Assembly (NCBI RefSeq): GCF_008642235.1
Contig: NZ_SJEV01000001.1
Location: 992,001 to 1,056,000, forward strand
Source of the DNA: Planctomonas psychrotolerans
GTDB taxonomy: Bacteria > Actinomycetota > Actinomycetes > Actinomycetales > Microbacteriaceae
DNA: 64,000 nt
Direction of reading: 5' to 3'
A program made the position numbers and the translations under genes. Positions 52,388-60,670 of this stretch are shown in pieces. Under the pieces are notes generated by a model. It saw nothing but the letters and a program-made list of their open reading frames with translations, was not told the origin of the DNA and ran no database searches. How positions within the stretch are numbered: the stretch's first letter is position 1; each line of letters starts with the position of its first letter.

Positions 52388-52496
52388 TTGCGTATCCGCA
52401 ATTTGGTGCTGTTGCATATCCGCCAGGCAACAAGGTTGCGTATCAGCAACGCTACTTGATGGCGTATTCGCAATGCACGCAATTGCGCATCCGCAA
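52388..52496. promoter_or_regulatory. Five phased 14-bp palindromic operators
   Basis: Copies of TTGCGTATCCGCAA-type half-symmetric sites start at 52388, 52412, 52436, 52460 and 52483, that is 24, 24, 24 and 23 bp apart. Copies: TTGCGTATCCGCAA, TTGCATATCCGCCA, TTGCGTATCAGCAA, TGGCGTATTCGCAA, TTGCGCATCCGCAA. Each has TTGCG/CGCAA arms around a 4-bp centre. They fill the gap between the XRE antitoxin and the divergent Xre/MbcA/ParS-like gene and could control both. Confidence 0.85.
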
Positions 52497-52613
52497 TCAG
52501 CTGCGCCCGGTCCTTACGACCGGTTTAATGGCGAGCGATCCGAGTGAGTTCGGCTGCGGCCGTTTACTCGGTATGGTAAACATTATGACCACTTGGCGAG
52601 ACACGGGATCATC

Positions 52614-53204
52614 GTGAAGGACACATCCGCAGTTTCTGAAGTCATTCGAGCACCCAGACGCGAACAGGATGAACTTGATCTGCGTCAGCCACACGGCCTG
52701 CATCCATCCCCAAAGAACCTCGCCGAGCGCATGCTAGAGACCCTGCCCAACCTCGTCATCGCCGACCCGCCAATCAGACCGTGTTACGCCATGACCGGCC
52801 TCTCCCAATGGCGTCAGGCTTCTCATCAGTCGGTCCACGCGCAGTATTGGCGCGGACGCCTTTTCGGTGTCGTCGACCACGGAGTGGTGGTCTATCCGAG
52901 CTGCCAGTTCAATCGACGGGGCCAAGTACGCCCTGATTTTCACGAGCTGCTTGTGTCGCCGCAGCTGATCGGACGCGATGCGCTGAATGTAGCCGTGCGG
53001 CTGCACACTCCGGATCCGATGACTGGGCGAACCCCAACCGCTGAGCTCGCCGCAAGCGACTCTGACCCCGGCGACCACATTGGTCCGCTCTCCTCCTCAC
53101 TCAACATGGTCGAGCCGCCCACCGGGTCGTTCGACGGCCCGCGCGCAAACTCTGAGGCGTCGATAGGAGTCACCGGTGTGGTGGACGAGACGACTCATGC
53201 CTGA
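52614..53204 (+). CDS. Xre/MbcA/ParS-type antitoxin-like protein
   Basis: About 196 residues. The central part (LFGVVDHGVVVYPSCQFNRRGQVRPDFHELL, then VAVRLHTPDPMTGRTPTAEL) matches the toxin-binding domain of Xre/MbcA/ParS antitoxins, in which an aromatic-Pro-x-x-QF turn is followed by a tP-x-L-x-G-x-tP segment. A recognisable N-terminal HTH is not obvious. No RES-domain toxin follows. GTG 52614 is tentative; a TTG at 52593 is also open. It is divergent from the AbiEi-like gene across the operator array. Confidence 0.6.
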   Translation: MKDTSAVSEVIRAPRREQDELDLRQPHGLHPSPKNLAERMLETLPNLVIADPPIRPCYAMTGLSQWRQASHQSVHAQYWRGRLFGVVDHGVVVYPSCQFNRRGQVRPDFHELLVSPQLIGRDALNVAVRLHTPDPMTGRTPTAELAASDSDPGDHIGPLSSSLNMVEPPTGSFDGPRANSEASIGVTGVVDETTHA

Positions 53205-53442
53205 TTCGCAGCGCAGTGACGATGCACTCCGGGCTGACGTTGGCAGCGAGGTCTCGAGCGACGCGGTGAGGCGCCTAGCGCGGGAAGTACGGATCAAGCT
53301 ACTGCAGGACCTGGGGCGTCATGACGAGGCCACGGCGTTAGAACCGTTGCGCATACCGTTCCACCGGCAAGAACAGTCACTCCCCCGGCGATCAGCTTTG
53401 TACCCTCGACCCCGGCGGCGACGCCGGCGCGACTGCGGATAA
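53197..53442 (+). CDS. Small unknown protein coupled to the antitoxin-like gene
   Basis: 81 codons from ATG 53197, overlapping the previous stop by 8 bp. DAVRRLAREVRIKLLQDLGRHDEATAL is a plausible helix pair; the tail is Arg-rich. It occupies the position where a RES toxin would be expected but has no RES features. It may be a degenerate remnant. Confidence 0.4.
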   Translation: MPDSQRSDDALRADVGSEVSSDAVRRLAREVRIKLLQDLGRHDEATALEPLRIPFHRQEQSLPRRSALYPRPRRRRRRDCG

Positions 53443-53447
53443 CTGCG

Positions 53448-53615
53448 CTAATCGTGGGCCGTTGATTCGCAATCCGCGGCCCGCTCGTAGGCATCCACGT
53501 GGATGAGATGCGTCACAGCCCGGAGCCCGTTCTCGAACTCTTCACTGTCGCGTAGGAACTCGAGGTCGGTGTTCGGCAACTCCGGTTCATCACCGGGCTG
53601 GACTAGACGCAGCAT
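53448..53615 (-). CDS. 55-residue acidic small protein
   Basis: Begins MLRLVQPGDEPELPNTDLEF and continues LRDSEEFENGLRAVTHLIHVDAYERAA. A balanced, protein-like composition and a helical pattern make it more credible than most short frames here. No homology recognised. Confidence 0.4.
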   Translation of the reverse strand: MLRLVQPGDEPELPNTDLEFLRDSEEFENGLRAVTHLIHVDAYERAADCESTAHD

Positions 53616-53680
53616 GCGGGAAGCGTACCTGTCGACCTCGGAGAGCTACCGAGGTTATCCACAGGACCGCGAGTGAGTAG

Positions 53681-53965
53681 TTAGCGCTCGGCAATAGCGC
53701 TCGGCCAAAGGGGTCTACCGAGACCTCGCTCAAGCTTCGCAATGGTGGCGAGGTCAGGCCAGACTCGACCGGCCAAGACGTTCAGCACCGTGACGTGATT
53801 CATTCCGGCGGCCGTGGCAACCGACCGGATGCTCTGATCGCCGATGGCCGCCCGGAGGTTGAGGACGAGTTGCCGTGCCACCTCACCGATCAGGTCGTCT
53901 GACGGAATATCAGGCCAGGGCGCGGGTGCGAGCTCCACCGGTTTTCCCCGCGCCACCATTCCCAT
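53681..53965 (-). CDS. Small helix-turn-helix protein
   Basis: About 94 residues. LVLNLRAAIGDQSIRSVATAAGMNHVTVLNVLAGRVWPDLATIAKLERGLG is a clear XRE-type HTH with a C-terminal helix. No second domain. ATG 53965 or 53959. Possibly an island regulator. Confidence 0.75.
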   Translation of the reverse strand: MGMVARGKPVELAPAPWPDIPSDDLIGEVARQLVLNLRAAIGDQSIRSVATAAGMNHVTVLNVLAGRVWPDLATIAKLERGLGRPLWPSAIAER

Positions 53966-54182
53966 GTCAACAGCGTAAAGCCCGGCAGTAGGCAAGGTGG
54001 ACCGGCACTGCGACGGTCGAGAAGAAGGCGCTGGATGCAGATCCTTGTCACCGAATAGAAAAACGCCTGTTGTCCGTCAGGGCCGGGGCACTCCAGGAGC
54101 GCATCGGGCTCTCAGCAGTGGAAGCGCATCGCTGACGCGCTCCGAGCAAACGGTGTTGATGGCGGTGCGGCGCTTTCGTCGA

Positions 54183-54644
54183 TCAGTCAGCACGACGGCG
54201 TCGAACGGCCGCCGGGATCCACCGTGCACCGGTCACCGTCGCGATCAACTGCATGTAGGTCAAGGTGTCCCCGGGGGAAACCCGAGACTCATGAGCGCCG
54301 ACCGATTCGCCATCGAGTTGGCCGAGAATACTGCCCAGCTTCCGCTCGGCGAGATCCACCGCGTAGAGCTGCAAGTCCTCGTCTGGAGATCCGCTGCACC
54401 CCACCACCGACTCCCCCGACAGGAGATCCGCGACGATAGTTACCTCATCTGCCCCTCGGACGACAACGAGGTTGAAGCGGTCGTCGAGGTCCATGAACCG
54501 AACGTCGACATCAGCGTGCAGTGTCATGTCGTCGGCCCACGAGAGGTCCAACTTCCCCCTGCCGAGCTTCGTCACATGGAACCACCCTGGGCCGTTCCAT
54601 GATGCCCTGTCGCCTTTCCACCACATGGTGATTATATTAGCCAT
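54183..54644 (-). CDS. Hypothetical protein divergent from the recombinase-like gene
   Basis: About 153 residues starting MANIITMWWKGDRASWNG, with DDMTLHADVDVRFMDLDDRFNLVVV and an Arg-rich end. It appears soluble. ATG 54644 almost touches the promoter/mini-ORF of the opposite-strand recombinase-like gene. No ribosome-binding site is visible, so leaderless translation or ATG 54626 is possible. Confidence 0.5.
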   Translation of the reverse strand: MANIITMWWKGDRASWNGPGWFHVTKLGRGKLDLSWADDMTLHADVDVRFMDLDDRFNLVVVRGADEVTIVADLLSGESVVGCSGSPDEDLQLYAVDLAERKLGSILGQLDGESVGAHESRVSPGDTLTYMQLIATVTGARWIPAAVRRRRAD

Positions 54645-54645
54645 A

Positions 54646-54684
54646 ATGAGGAGGATGTCATCACCAAGAAAAGCGACACCATGA
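54646..54684 (+). CDS. 12-codon leader mini-ORF overlapping the recombinase-like gene
   Basis: ATG 54646 opens MRRMSSPRKATP and stops at TGA 54682-54684, overlapping the next start as ATGA. A -10-like TATATT at 54633-54638 lies seven bases before the ATG, so the transcript may be leaderless. An AGGAGG inside it could serve the internal ATG at 54655. A matching mini-ORF precedes the second recombinase gene at 59763. Confidence 0.5.
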   Translation: MRRMSSPRKATP

Positions 54685-55613
54685 CGGATACTCAATACGA
54701 CTACACACCCATGATCCCCGCCGAACACTGGACCATGATCAGTGGTTTCGTACGCCACACAGTCCGCGAAGCCGCACCGCTCACCGCCTACTCCGAAAAG
54801 CAGCTGTACCCAGCTGCCGCCAGACTCGCCCTGTGGGCCTGGCAGACCGCGTCACTCCCCCTCGAAGCAGACGTCGTGTTCTCCGCTCCGGTGATCGACC
54901 GCTTCTCCGCAGAAGGACTGCTCCAATACACGAACGCAGGGCGGAACACCATGCGCGCTCGGCTCAGGCGGATGGCGGACGTCCTCCTCGGCCCCGACAA
55001 AGATCCAGACCGACACCGTCCGATGGGCAAGTCAGACCCGTCAGCCCCATACACACAGCGCGACGTGAGTGCGCTCCGCAGCTGGGCAGCCAGCCAAGGA
55101 AGCGAAGAACGCAGGAGTAGCGCAGGAGCCTTACTCGCGCTCGGCCTAGGCGCCGGACTCGCGGGAAAAGAAATCGTGGGCCTCCGCGTCGCCGACATAG
55201 AGCAAGACGAGCTCGGGATCCTGGTACAAGTGCGCGGGGCAAGCGCGCGGGCCGTACCCGTGCTCCGCGACTGGGAACAACCGCTCGCCGACCGACTCTC
55301 GGGTGCCCACAATGACACCTGGGCGTTCCGCAACGGTCAAGAAGGCGGAAACCCGAATCTCATCACTGACTTCGTGTCCCGTTCCTACGGAAGAGTCAAC
55401 CTGCAAGCTCGAAGGATGCGAGCCACCTGGCTCGTCCACCACATAGCAGCCGGCACGCCACTCGTCCCGCTGCTACGAGCCGCCGGGCTGCAGTCGCCGG
55501 AGGCGCTGGGGAGGTTCATGCGGTTCGTGCCGGCGGAGACCGATTGCGAAACGGCGCGACGGAGTCTTGTCAGCTGGACTGGAGCGGACCGCGACACGAG
55601 GCAGGAACTGTAA
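54681..55613 (+). CDS. Tyrosine-recombinase-fold protein lacking catalytic residues
   Basis: 310 residues. The layout follows the phage integrase family and the active paralogue at 59.8 kb. Shared features are HWTMISGFVRHTVREAAP at the N-terminus, GLGAGLAGKEIVGLRVADI (box I), VRGASARAVPV (beta hairpin), RRMRATWLVHH (box II) and LRAAGLQSPEALGRFM. The box I Arg is Ala161, the hairpin Lys is Ala187, and the nucleophile Tyr is Phe279; only Arg247 remains. It should not cut DNA. Possible roles are DNA-binding partner, directionality factor or repressor for the active copy. Translationally coupled to a mini-ORF. Confidence 0.75.
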   Translation: MTDTQYDYTPMIPAEHWTMISGFVRHTVREAAPLTAYSEKQLYPAAARLALWAWQTASLPLEADVVFSAPVIDRFSAEGLLQYTNAGRNTMRARLRRMADVLLGPDKDPDRHRPMGKSDPSAPYTQRDVSALRSWAASQGSEERRSSAGALLALGLGAGLAGKEIVGLRVADIEQDELGILVQVRGASARAVPVLRDWEQPLADRLSGAHNDTWAFRNGQEGGNPNLITDFVSRSYGRVNLQARRMRATWLVHHIAAGTPLVPLLRAAGLQSPEALGRFMRFVPAETDCETARRSLVSWTGADRDTRQEL

Positions 55614-56278
55614 GGAGTGATCGTGGTGTCAAGTTGAACAGTCGACTCGCCTCTTTGACGGGACGGGAGCCACTGCAAACTCGTCGACGGCTGCCATCGA
55701 GGACAATTGCAAAGGCTTGGTCGAAGTGTGGACGGAGCGCTCGAGCGCGGGTGCGCTCACTGTCGGGCAAGCGTGACCGAGTGACCGAGTGACCGCTGAG
55801 GGTCACGCTTGCGGCCGAGGGTAGATGCACGCTGATATGCTTAGGGATTTGTCACTGAAGACGTGGCGCGGATTAGGAGCTTTTTGCAGCGCGGACCTGA
55901 CCGGGTCCTATTGCTCGCCCCAGCTCGGTCCTAAGCGAACCACCGGATGCTTCTGCAGTGCTCACCTCATAGCAGGCGTTCTGGCCCTGGCCTCGCACTC
56001 ATACGCAGACGGGACCCGTTGCGCGCGTGGGCAACGTCAGCTCTGGAGAGGGACTCCCGTCCGCATGAACCGGAGGCCTCGCAGCGAATTGGTACCCTCG
56101 CACGTACTTTCAGCGATCGCACCCAGCCGATCGAACGGGAAGGCAACGAAGCGCCCAGCGTGGCGGAAATCGCCACGAGAACGGCAGACGGGACACTTCA
56201 CCACGCTGGGGTCTCTGCCGAGGTTCTAACGGGCGATCGTCTTCTATCAAGCGTCGCGACAGGCCGTAACATACGCTC
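55614..56278. other. 665-bp stretch without a supported gene
   Basis: A plus-strand frame at 55825-56229 is open but Cys/Arg-rich and without start signals. A tandem GTGACCGA pair occurs at 55776-55791. It may contain the boundary of an inserted element, but I find no inverted repeats. Confidence 0.4.
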
Positions 56279-57106
56279 ATGCCCGTTGAAGCCACCCGAA
56301 TACCCTCTCGAACACAACACGGCTTCCACTGCCCTCGTTGCGGCCTTTACGGGATGCAAGAGTGGAACGGCCTGGTTCACCACCACATCGACGACAGTGG
56401 CGATCAGTGGTTTGAACCTCTGAAGACGGAAACCGAACCGGAAGTGTCGAAACCCCGTGCTTTCAACGTATTCGTCGAACTTGATTCTCGCCCTGACCCG
56501 TGGGACGAACCAGAGACACCCCCGGTCAAGTGGGTAACAGCGGAGAGTTGGGCCACCAGCAAGTGCCTCGGGTGCCAACGCAGCACTGTATGGCACGACG
56601 AAAAGATCATCTATCCTTCGGCACGAGTTGCGCCTCGGCCAAACGCGGACATGCCCTCGCTTCCCTGCAACCTTTACGAAGAAGCCGCGGCCGTGATGCA
56701 GGTCTCACGTCGCGCAGGCGCTGCAATGGCGAGAGCCACTCTCGAGCGACTGCTCATCGAACTCGACCCGATGGACCCCGGCAAGGTTCGGCTTGATGAG
56801 CGCATCGTGCACGTCATCCCACGAGTGTCTTCGAGTCTCGGAGATGCGCTGACGGTCATTCGTCATGTGGGTAACAAGGCTTTACACGTGGCCGATACTC
56901 CCGATGATGCGCTAGTCCTTGTACTGGATGACAACAACGCCGAAATAGTGGAGTTGATCTTCAATGCCATCAACGATGTTGTCGACGAGCTAGTGACCAA
57001 GCCACGATCTAGAGAACGCTTACTCAATGCCGTACCGGCCGCCGTGATTGAAGAGGTAGAGAGAAAAAGGGCGGCAGCCGCCACTGTGAACGAGCCATCC
57101 GAATAG
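56279..57106 (+). CDS. Zinc-ribbon DUF4145-domain protein
   Basis: 275 residues. The N-terminal zinc ribbon has HCPRCG and, further on, KCLGCQR (CxxC pairs). The DUF4145 domain (about 125-250) shows NLYEEAAAVMQVSRRAGAAMARATLERLL and TVIRHVGNKALHVAD. DUF4145 occurs in restriction enzyme subunits and other defence proteins; alone, its activity is unknown. ATG 56279. Confidence 0.82.
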   Translation: MPVEATRIPSRTQHGFHCPRCGLYGMQEWNGLVHHHIDDSGDQWFEPLKTETEPEVSKPRAFNVFVELDSRPDPWDEPETPPVKWVTAESWATSKCLGCQRSTVWHDEKIIYPSARVAPRPNADMPSLPCNLYEEAAAVMQVSRRAGAAMARATLERLLIELDPMDPGKVRLDERIVHVIPRVSSSLGDALTVIRHVGNKALHVADTPDDALVLVLDDNNAEIVELIFNAINDVVDELVTKPRSRERLLNAVPAAVIEEVERKRAAAATVNEPSE

Positions 57107-57331
57107 CGCCGTGTTGGATATAGCCGATCGCAGGGATAACGGGCTTTTGCGTGTACGCATGGGATCGAGGCCGGAGCGCATGGCTGAAGGCGCGCATGTG
57201 TGAGTTACTCGCACAGCATGGGTAAATCGGCGTTGTTCGGATGCGGAGCGCATTCACGTTCGGGTGCTTGACGGGTCGACGTCCGCACCCGAACTAATGA
57301 AGGTGAACATGCGGCACAGGAGGCCGCCAAC

Positions 57332-58573
57332 TCACCGGTGCGTCGTGCATTTCGTTCTCGGCCAGGGGAACACAGATCTGAAAGATACCTTTCTGGTGTA
57401 TTCGATGGAGCCATATCGGAACAGGCGCACGGCGACTTGCAGGACGACGGCACTGAGGAGGAACAATTCGGTGATGACGATGGCGGCTTCCCAACCGGCG
57501 AGGGAGCCGAACGCGTTGCGGAGCATCGCGGTGATCGGCGCCGAGTACGGGAAGTACGTGAACAGCTGCACGACCGGGCTCTGCGGGTCGGACAGGATAA
57601 GCGACAGGGCGTAGAGCGGGATGATCATCAGGATGATGAGCGCGCCGAAGAAGTTGCCGGCGTCTTTCGCGGTCGGCATCACGGCCCCAATCGCAACCAA
57701 CGTGCCGGTGAACAAGGCGAATCCACCGATCGCGAGAAGTGCGCCGATGATCATTTGGGCAGGGTCGGAGTTGAACCCGGACAGGTCGAGCTCGGGGATG
57801 TTCAGAGCGGTGCGGAAGAACAGGTAGGCGATGAAGGCGGGGAGGAGGAAGACGAGGACTTGGACGAAGCCGACGGTGAAGAGGGCGATGATCTTCCCTG
57901 TGATCAGGGTGGTGGGGTTCAGGGTGGTGAGGATCATCTCGGTGACCCTGTTCTCTTTCTCTTCCAGGGTGCTGGTGAGCATCTGATTGGCGAGGAGGGT
58001 GAAGACGAGGAAGAAGATTCCGACGAAGATCAGCGGCGGGATCATGCCCATGAACCCGGCCGCTTCCTCCCCATCAACGAACGTCGTCGCCGTGACTGCG
58101 ACGTTGCCCTGCGCCAACGCCGTCAACGCCGGGTCGCCGATCTGGTCCTGCGCGCTGGTGACGAGCACCTGAGTGGCGACACTGCCGTACGCGTTGTTGC
58201 CGAACAGTCCCTTGTCGACCCCGTACACCTCGGTGGGGGTGGTGGTCGGGTCTTCCGGGTACACGAAGTGCGCGTCCTGTTCGCCGGCTCTCACCGCGGC
58301 GATCGCCGCCTCGTCGTCGGTGACCGGTGTGCCGTCCAGGGTGCCGGCGACGGCGGGGTCGACGTAGCCGGAGGTGTCACTGTAGGTGAAGGTGAACTCG
58401 GTCTCGGATTGCTCATCCAAGCTGCTCGCGGCGGTCGCGTTCCCGAGGACCACCAGGGCCATGACGATGCCGATCGCGATCGGAACCAGCAACGTGATGA
58501 GCCAAAACCGTTTCTTCCCCAACGTGCGGCTGACTTCAAACCCAACCACGGTGCGGAGGTTGTGCTGTGCCAT
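57332..58573 (-). CDS. ABC-2 type export permease (NatB-like)
   Basis: 413 residues. An N-terminal helix after VVGFEVSRTLGKKRFWLITLLVPIAIG, a large extracellular domain (about 50-165) and five to six C-terminal helices are visible. The signature EEKENRVTEMILTT lies in the coupling region and matches NatB/YhaP-type exporters. The ATG overlaps the ATPase stop as TGATG. Higher GC than adjoining island genes. Confidence 0.9.
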   Translation of the reverse strand: MAQHNLRTVVGFEVSRTLGKKRFWLITLLVPIAIGIVMALVVLGNATAASSLDEQSETEFTFTYSDTSGYVDPAVAGTLDGTPVTDDEAAIAAVRAGEQDAHFVYPEDPTTTPTEVYGVDKGLFGNNAYGSVATQVLVTSAQDQIGDPALTALAQGNVAVTATTFVDGEEAAGFMGMIPPLIFVGIFFLVFTLLANQMLTSTLEEKENRVTEMILTTLNPTTLITGKIIALFTVGFVQVLVFLLPAFIAYLFFRTALNIPELDLSGFNSDPAQMIIGALLAIGGFALFTGTLVAIGAVMPTAKDAGNFFGALIILMIIPLYALSLILSDPQSPVVQLFTYFPYSAPITAMLRNAFGSLAGWEAAIVITELFLLSAVVLQVAVRLFRYGSIEYTRKVSFRSVFPWPRTKCTTHR

Positions 58574-59499
58574 CAGACGGCCGCCATCTCGTTGTTCTGG
58601 TCGCCATACACGCTGACGAAGATCTCCTCGAGCGACAGCTTGCTCGTCGTGAAACTCCGCACCAAAACACCGGCAGCGACCAGGTCACGGAGGATCAACG
58701 CCTCATCAGTGCTGTCAGTGAGGGTGAGCTCGGCATAGTTCCGATCCCGCGTACTGATCTCGTAGTGCGGTGACTCCGGGATGTTCCCGGAGTAACTGAG
58801 CCGGATCATCGTTCCGCCGTACTGGTTCTGCACCTCGGGAATCGTCCCGTACGCCTCAGCCCGGCCGCCTTTCAGCAGGATGACGCGGTCGCAGAGGCGT
58901 TCCACTTCATCCATCTGATGAGTGACCATCAGCACCGTCGCACCAGCCCGTTTCTGTTCCTCGATGACGTCCATCAGCAGCCGCCTGTTCACCGGGTCGA
59001 ACCCCTTCGTCGGCTCATCCAAAATCAGCAGCTCGGGGTCGTTCATAATCGTCACGCCCAGCTGCACCTTCTGCTGCTGACCGCCGGAAAGCTTGTCCAC
59101 CCGCGTCTTGGCCTTCTCCCCGAGGTTCACCCGTTCGAGGTAGTTCATCGACCACGCCGCTGCAGCCTTCCGGGACAGGCCTTTGAGCTCACCGAAGTAC
59201 GTCATCACTGTCAGGACGGATTCCTTCTTGTACAGCCCGCGCTCTTCTGGGAGGTATCCCAGTCGGCTCCCAGCCTCGGGCGTGAACGGTCGCCCATCAA
59301 TGTGAAGGATCCCAGCGGTGGGGATGTAGATCCCGAGGAGAGCCCGGAGCGTGGTGGTCTTCCCGGAACCGTTTGATCCGAGAAACCCGAATGTCTCGCC
59401 TCGTTCCACGTCGAAGGACAAATCCTCGACGGCTGTGACGCCGGCGAAATCCATCCGGAAATGCTCGATGTGAACCAGAGACTCACCAGGAGATGTCAT
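58573..59499 (-). CDS. ABC exporter ATPase subunit (NatA-like)
   Basis: 308 residues. Walker A FLGSNGSGKTTTL, Q-loop region GYLPEERGLYKKE, signature LSGGQQQKVQ, Walker B LLILDEPTKGFDP and H-loop VTHQM are all intact. The C-terminal extension (VRSFTTSKLSLEEIFVSVYG) is typical of NatA-like subunits. ATG 59499. Paired with the permease; probably exports Na+ or small toxic compounds by family analogy. Confidence 0.93.
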   Translation of the reverse strand: MTSPGESLVHIEHFRMDFAGVTAVEDLSFDVERGETFGFLGSNGSGKTTTLRALLGIYIPTAGILHIDGRPFTPEAGSRLGYLPEERGLYKKESVLTVMTYFGELKGLSRKAAAAWSMNYLERVNLGEKAKTRVDKLSGGQQQKVQLGVTIMNDPELLILDEPTKGFDPVNRRLLMDVIEEQKRAGATVLMVTHQMDEVERLCDRVILLKGGRAEAYGTIPEVQNQYGGTMIRLSYSGNIPESPHYEISTRDRNYAELTLTDSTDEALILRDLVAAGVLVRSFTTSKLSLEEIFVSVYGDQNNEMAAV

Positions 59500-59622
59500 C
59501 CGCAAACTCTAGCGGTGGGGAAATCCGGCTCGTAATACTCTCGGGTCTCATTCCTGACCCAACAATGCAGCCCTGGGCTGACGGCTAAGCGTGGAAATGC
59601 GCCTATGACTCACCACAAGATT

Positions 59623-59654
59623 ACTTCGAGTGAATTCCTGCCTTCACTCGAAAT
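59623..59654. promoter_or_regulatory. lox-like inverted repeat, candidate recombination site
   Basis: Arms ACTTCGAGTGAA (59623-59634) and TTCACTCGAAAT (59643-59654) are inverted copies (11 of 12 positions match) around an asymmetric 8-bp spacer TTCCTGCC. The arm-spacer-arm size matches core sites of tyrosine recombinases. It lies about 110 bp before the mini-ORF of the recombinase gene. It could also be a repressor site or hairpin. Confidence 0.55.
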
Positions 59655-59762
59655 TCGCCGCATGGCTTAACGAGGTGAACACCCCCACCGCAGAACCACT
59701 CCCCGCATTCGTCCCCTCCTCTTCCACAGGCGCACCTCGTATAGCAGACTTTGGTCAACATA

Positions 59763-59795
59763 ATGACCGACGCGCCGAAGCTATCGAGGAGATGA
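59763..59795 (+). CDS. 10-codon leader mini-ORF overlapping the recombinase start
   Basis: ATG 59763 encodes MTDAPKLSRR and ends at TGA 59793-59795, overlapping ATG 59792. Its last codons carry the GAGGAG that is spaced 6 bp from GTG 59798. The same arrangement precedes the paralogue at 54681, though the peptide sequences differ. Confidence 0.5.
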   Translation: MTDAPKLSRR

Positions 59796-59797
59796 TC

Positions 59798-60670
59798 GTG
59801 CAGTACGCACCACATCTACCCGAAGCGCACTGGGCGCCGATCCGCGACTTCGTCACCGGATGCGTCCGAGACGCGGTTCCGCCCAACGTCAAATGGGCGC
59901 AGGACGCCCTGGGTTTCACAGCGCGCTACGTTCACTGGGCGACGACTGTCGCGGCGATTCCCCTGGACCGCCTCGACATGTTCCATCCGACCGTCATCCA
60001 CCGGTTCGCCCTCACCTACACGAGCGTCAAGAGCCGTCAGATCGCCGAAGCTCGGCTCCACCGCATCCGCGAAGCGCTCGGCGAAGACGCCGAGGCCCGT
60101 CGGGTGCGGGTCAAAGTCACGGACGCCCGCCCTTACAACTCAACTGACCTTCCCGGCTTGTTCAGTTGGGTCGCGACCCAACGGACACCGTCCACGCGTC
60201 GGGACGGATGTGCCCTCCTAGGGTTCTGTGGCGGTGCGGGACTCCGAGCCGTCGAATTAGTCGAACTCCGTGCGTCCGATGTCATCACCACAGACGACGG
60301 TTACCTCGTTCAGGTTTCCGGTAAGTACCCGCGTCAGATCCCGGTGAGACGCGGGTGGGAAAAACCCGTCGAGGAAGCACTCGAAGGACTCGACCCCGAC
60401 AGGCTCATCGCCGTGCCCCATATCAAGGCTGAGGGCCGCCTAAAGGCGCTTGCCAGCTTCGGACGACGTGCCGAGGGCAACGCTCCCCGTGCCGCACGCC
60501 TCAGGGTCACCTGGATTACCGAACTCGTCAACGTTCTCCCCCTCGGCAGTCTCGTGCACGCGGCCGGTTACAACAGCCCAGCCTCGCTCGTCCGGTACAT
60601 GGGACACGCGGACCAGGTTCCGCTCGAGGAGATGTACGAGGCGCTGCGCGGGCCGGTGGTCACCTCATGA
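59798..60670 (+). CDS. Divergent tyrosine recombinase
   Basis: About 290 residues from GTG 59798 (GAGGAG at 59786-59791); an upstream frame is open to 59630. Active-site pattern, numbered from this start: Arg150 in GAGLRAVELVELRASDV, Lys176 in VSGKYPRQIPV, Arg236 in ARLRVTWITEL, Tyr258 where His/Trp is usual, and nucleophile Tyr267 in SLVRYM. The box II His is replaced by Ala233. It keeps the R-K-R-Y core, so it may be active. The N-terminal half has LPEAHWAPIRDFVTGCVRDAVP as in the dead paralogue. The stop overlaps the transposase start as ATGA. Confidence 0.75.
   Translation: MQYAPHLPEAHWAPIRDFVTGCVRDAVPPNVKWAQDALGFTARYVHWATTVAAIPLDRLDMFHPTVIHRFALTYTSVKSRQIAEARLHRIREALGEDAEARRVRVKVTDARPYNSTDLPGLFSWVATQRTPSTRRDGCALLGFCGGAGLRAVELVELRASDVITTDDGYLVQVSGKYPRQIPVRRGWEKPVEEALEGLDPDRLIAVPHIKAEGRLKALASFGRRAEGNAPRAARLRVTWITELVNVLPLGSLVHAAGYNSPASLVRYMGHADQVPLEEMYEALRGPVVTS

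Noticed and set aside
52388-52496. CRISPR-like array
   Set aside because: The repeats are 14-bp palindromes with 10-bp gaps, far shorter than CRISPR repeats and spacers, and no cas gene is near. They fit operators.
55825-56229. 134-codon plus-strand gene
   Set aside because: Cys/Arg/Ser-rich translation with no start signal; likely a chance frame.
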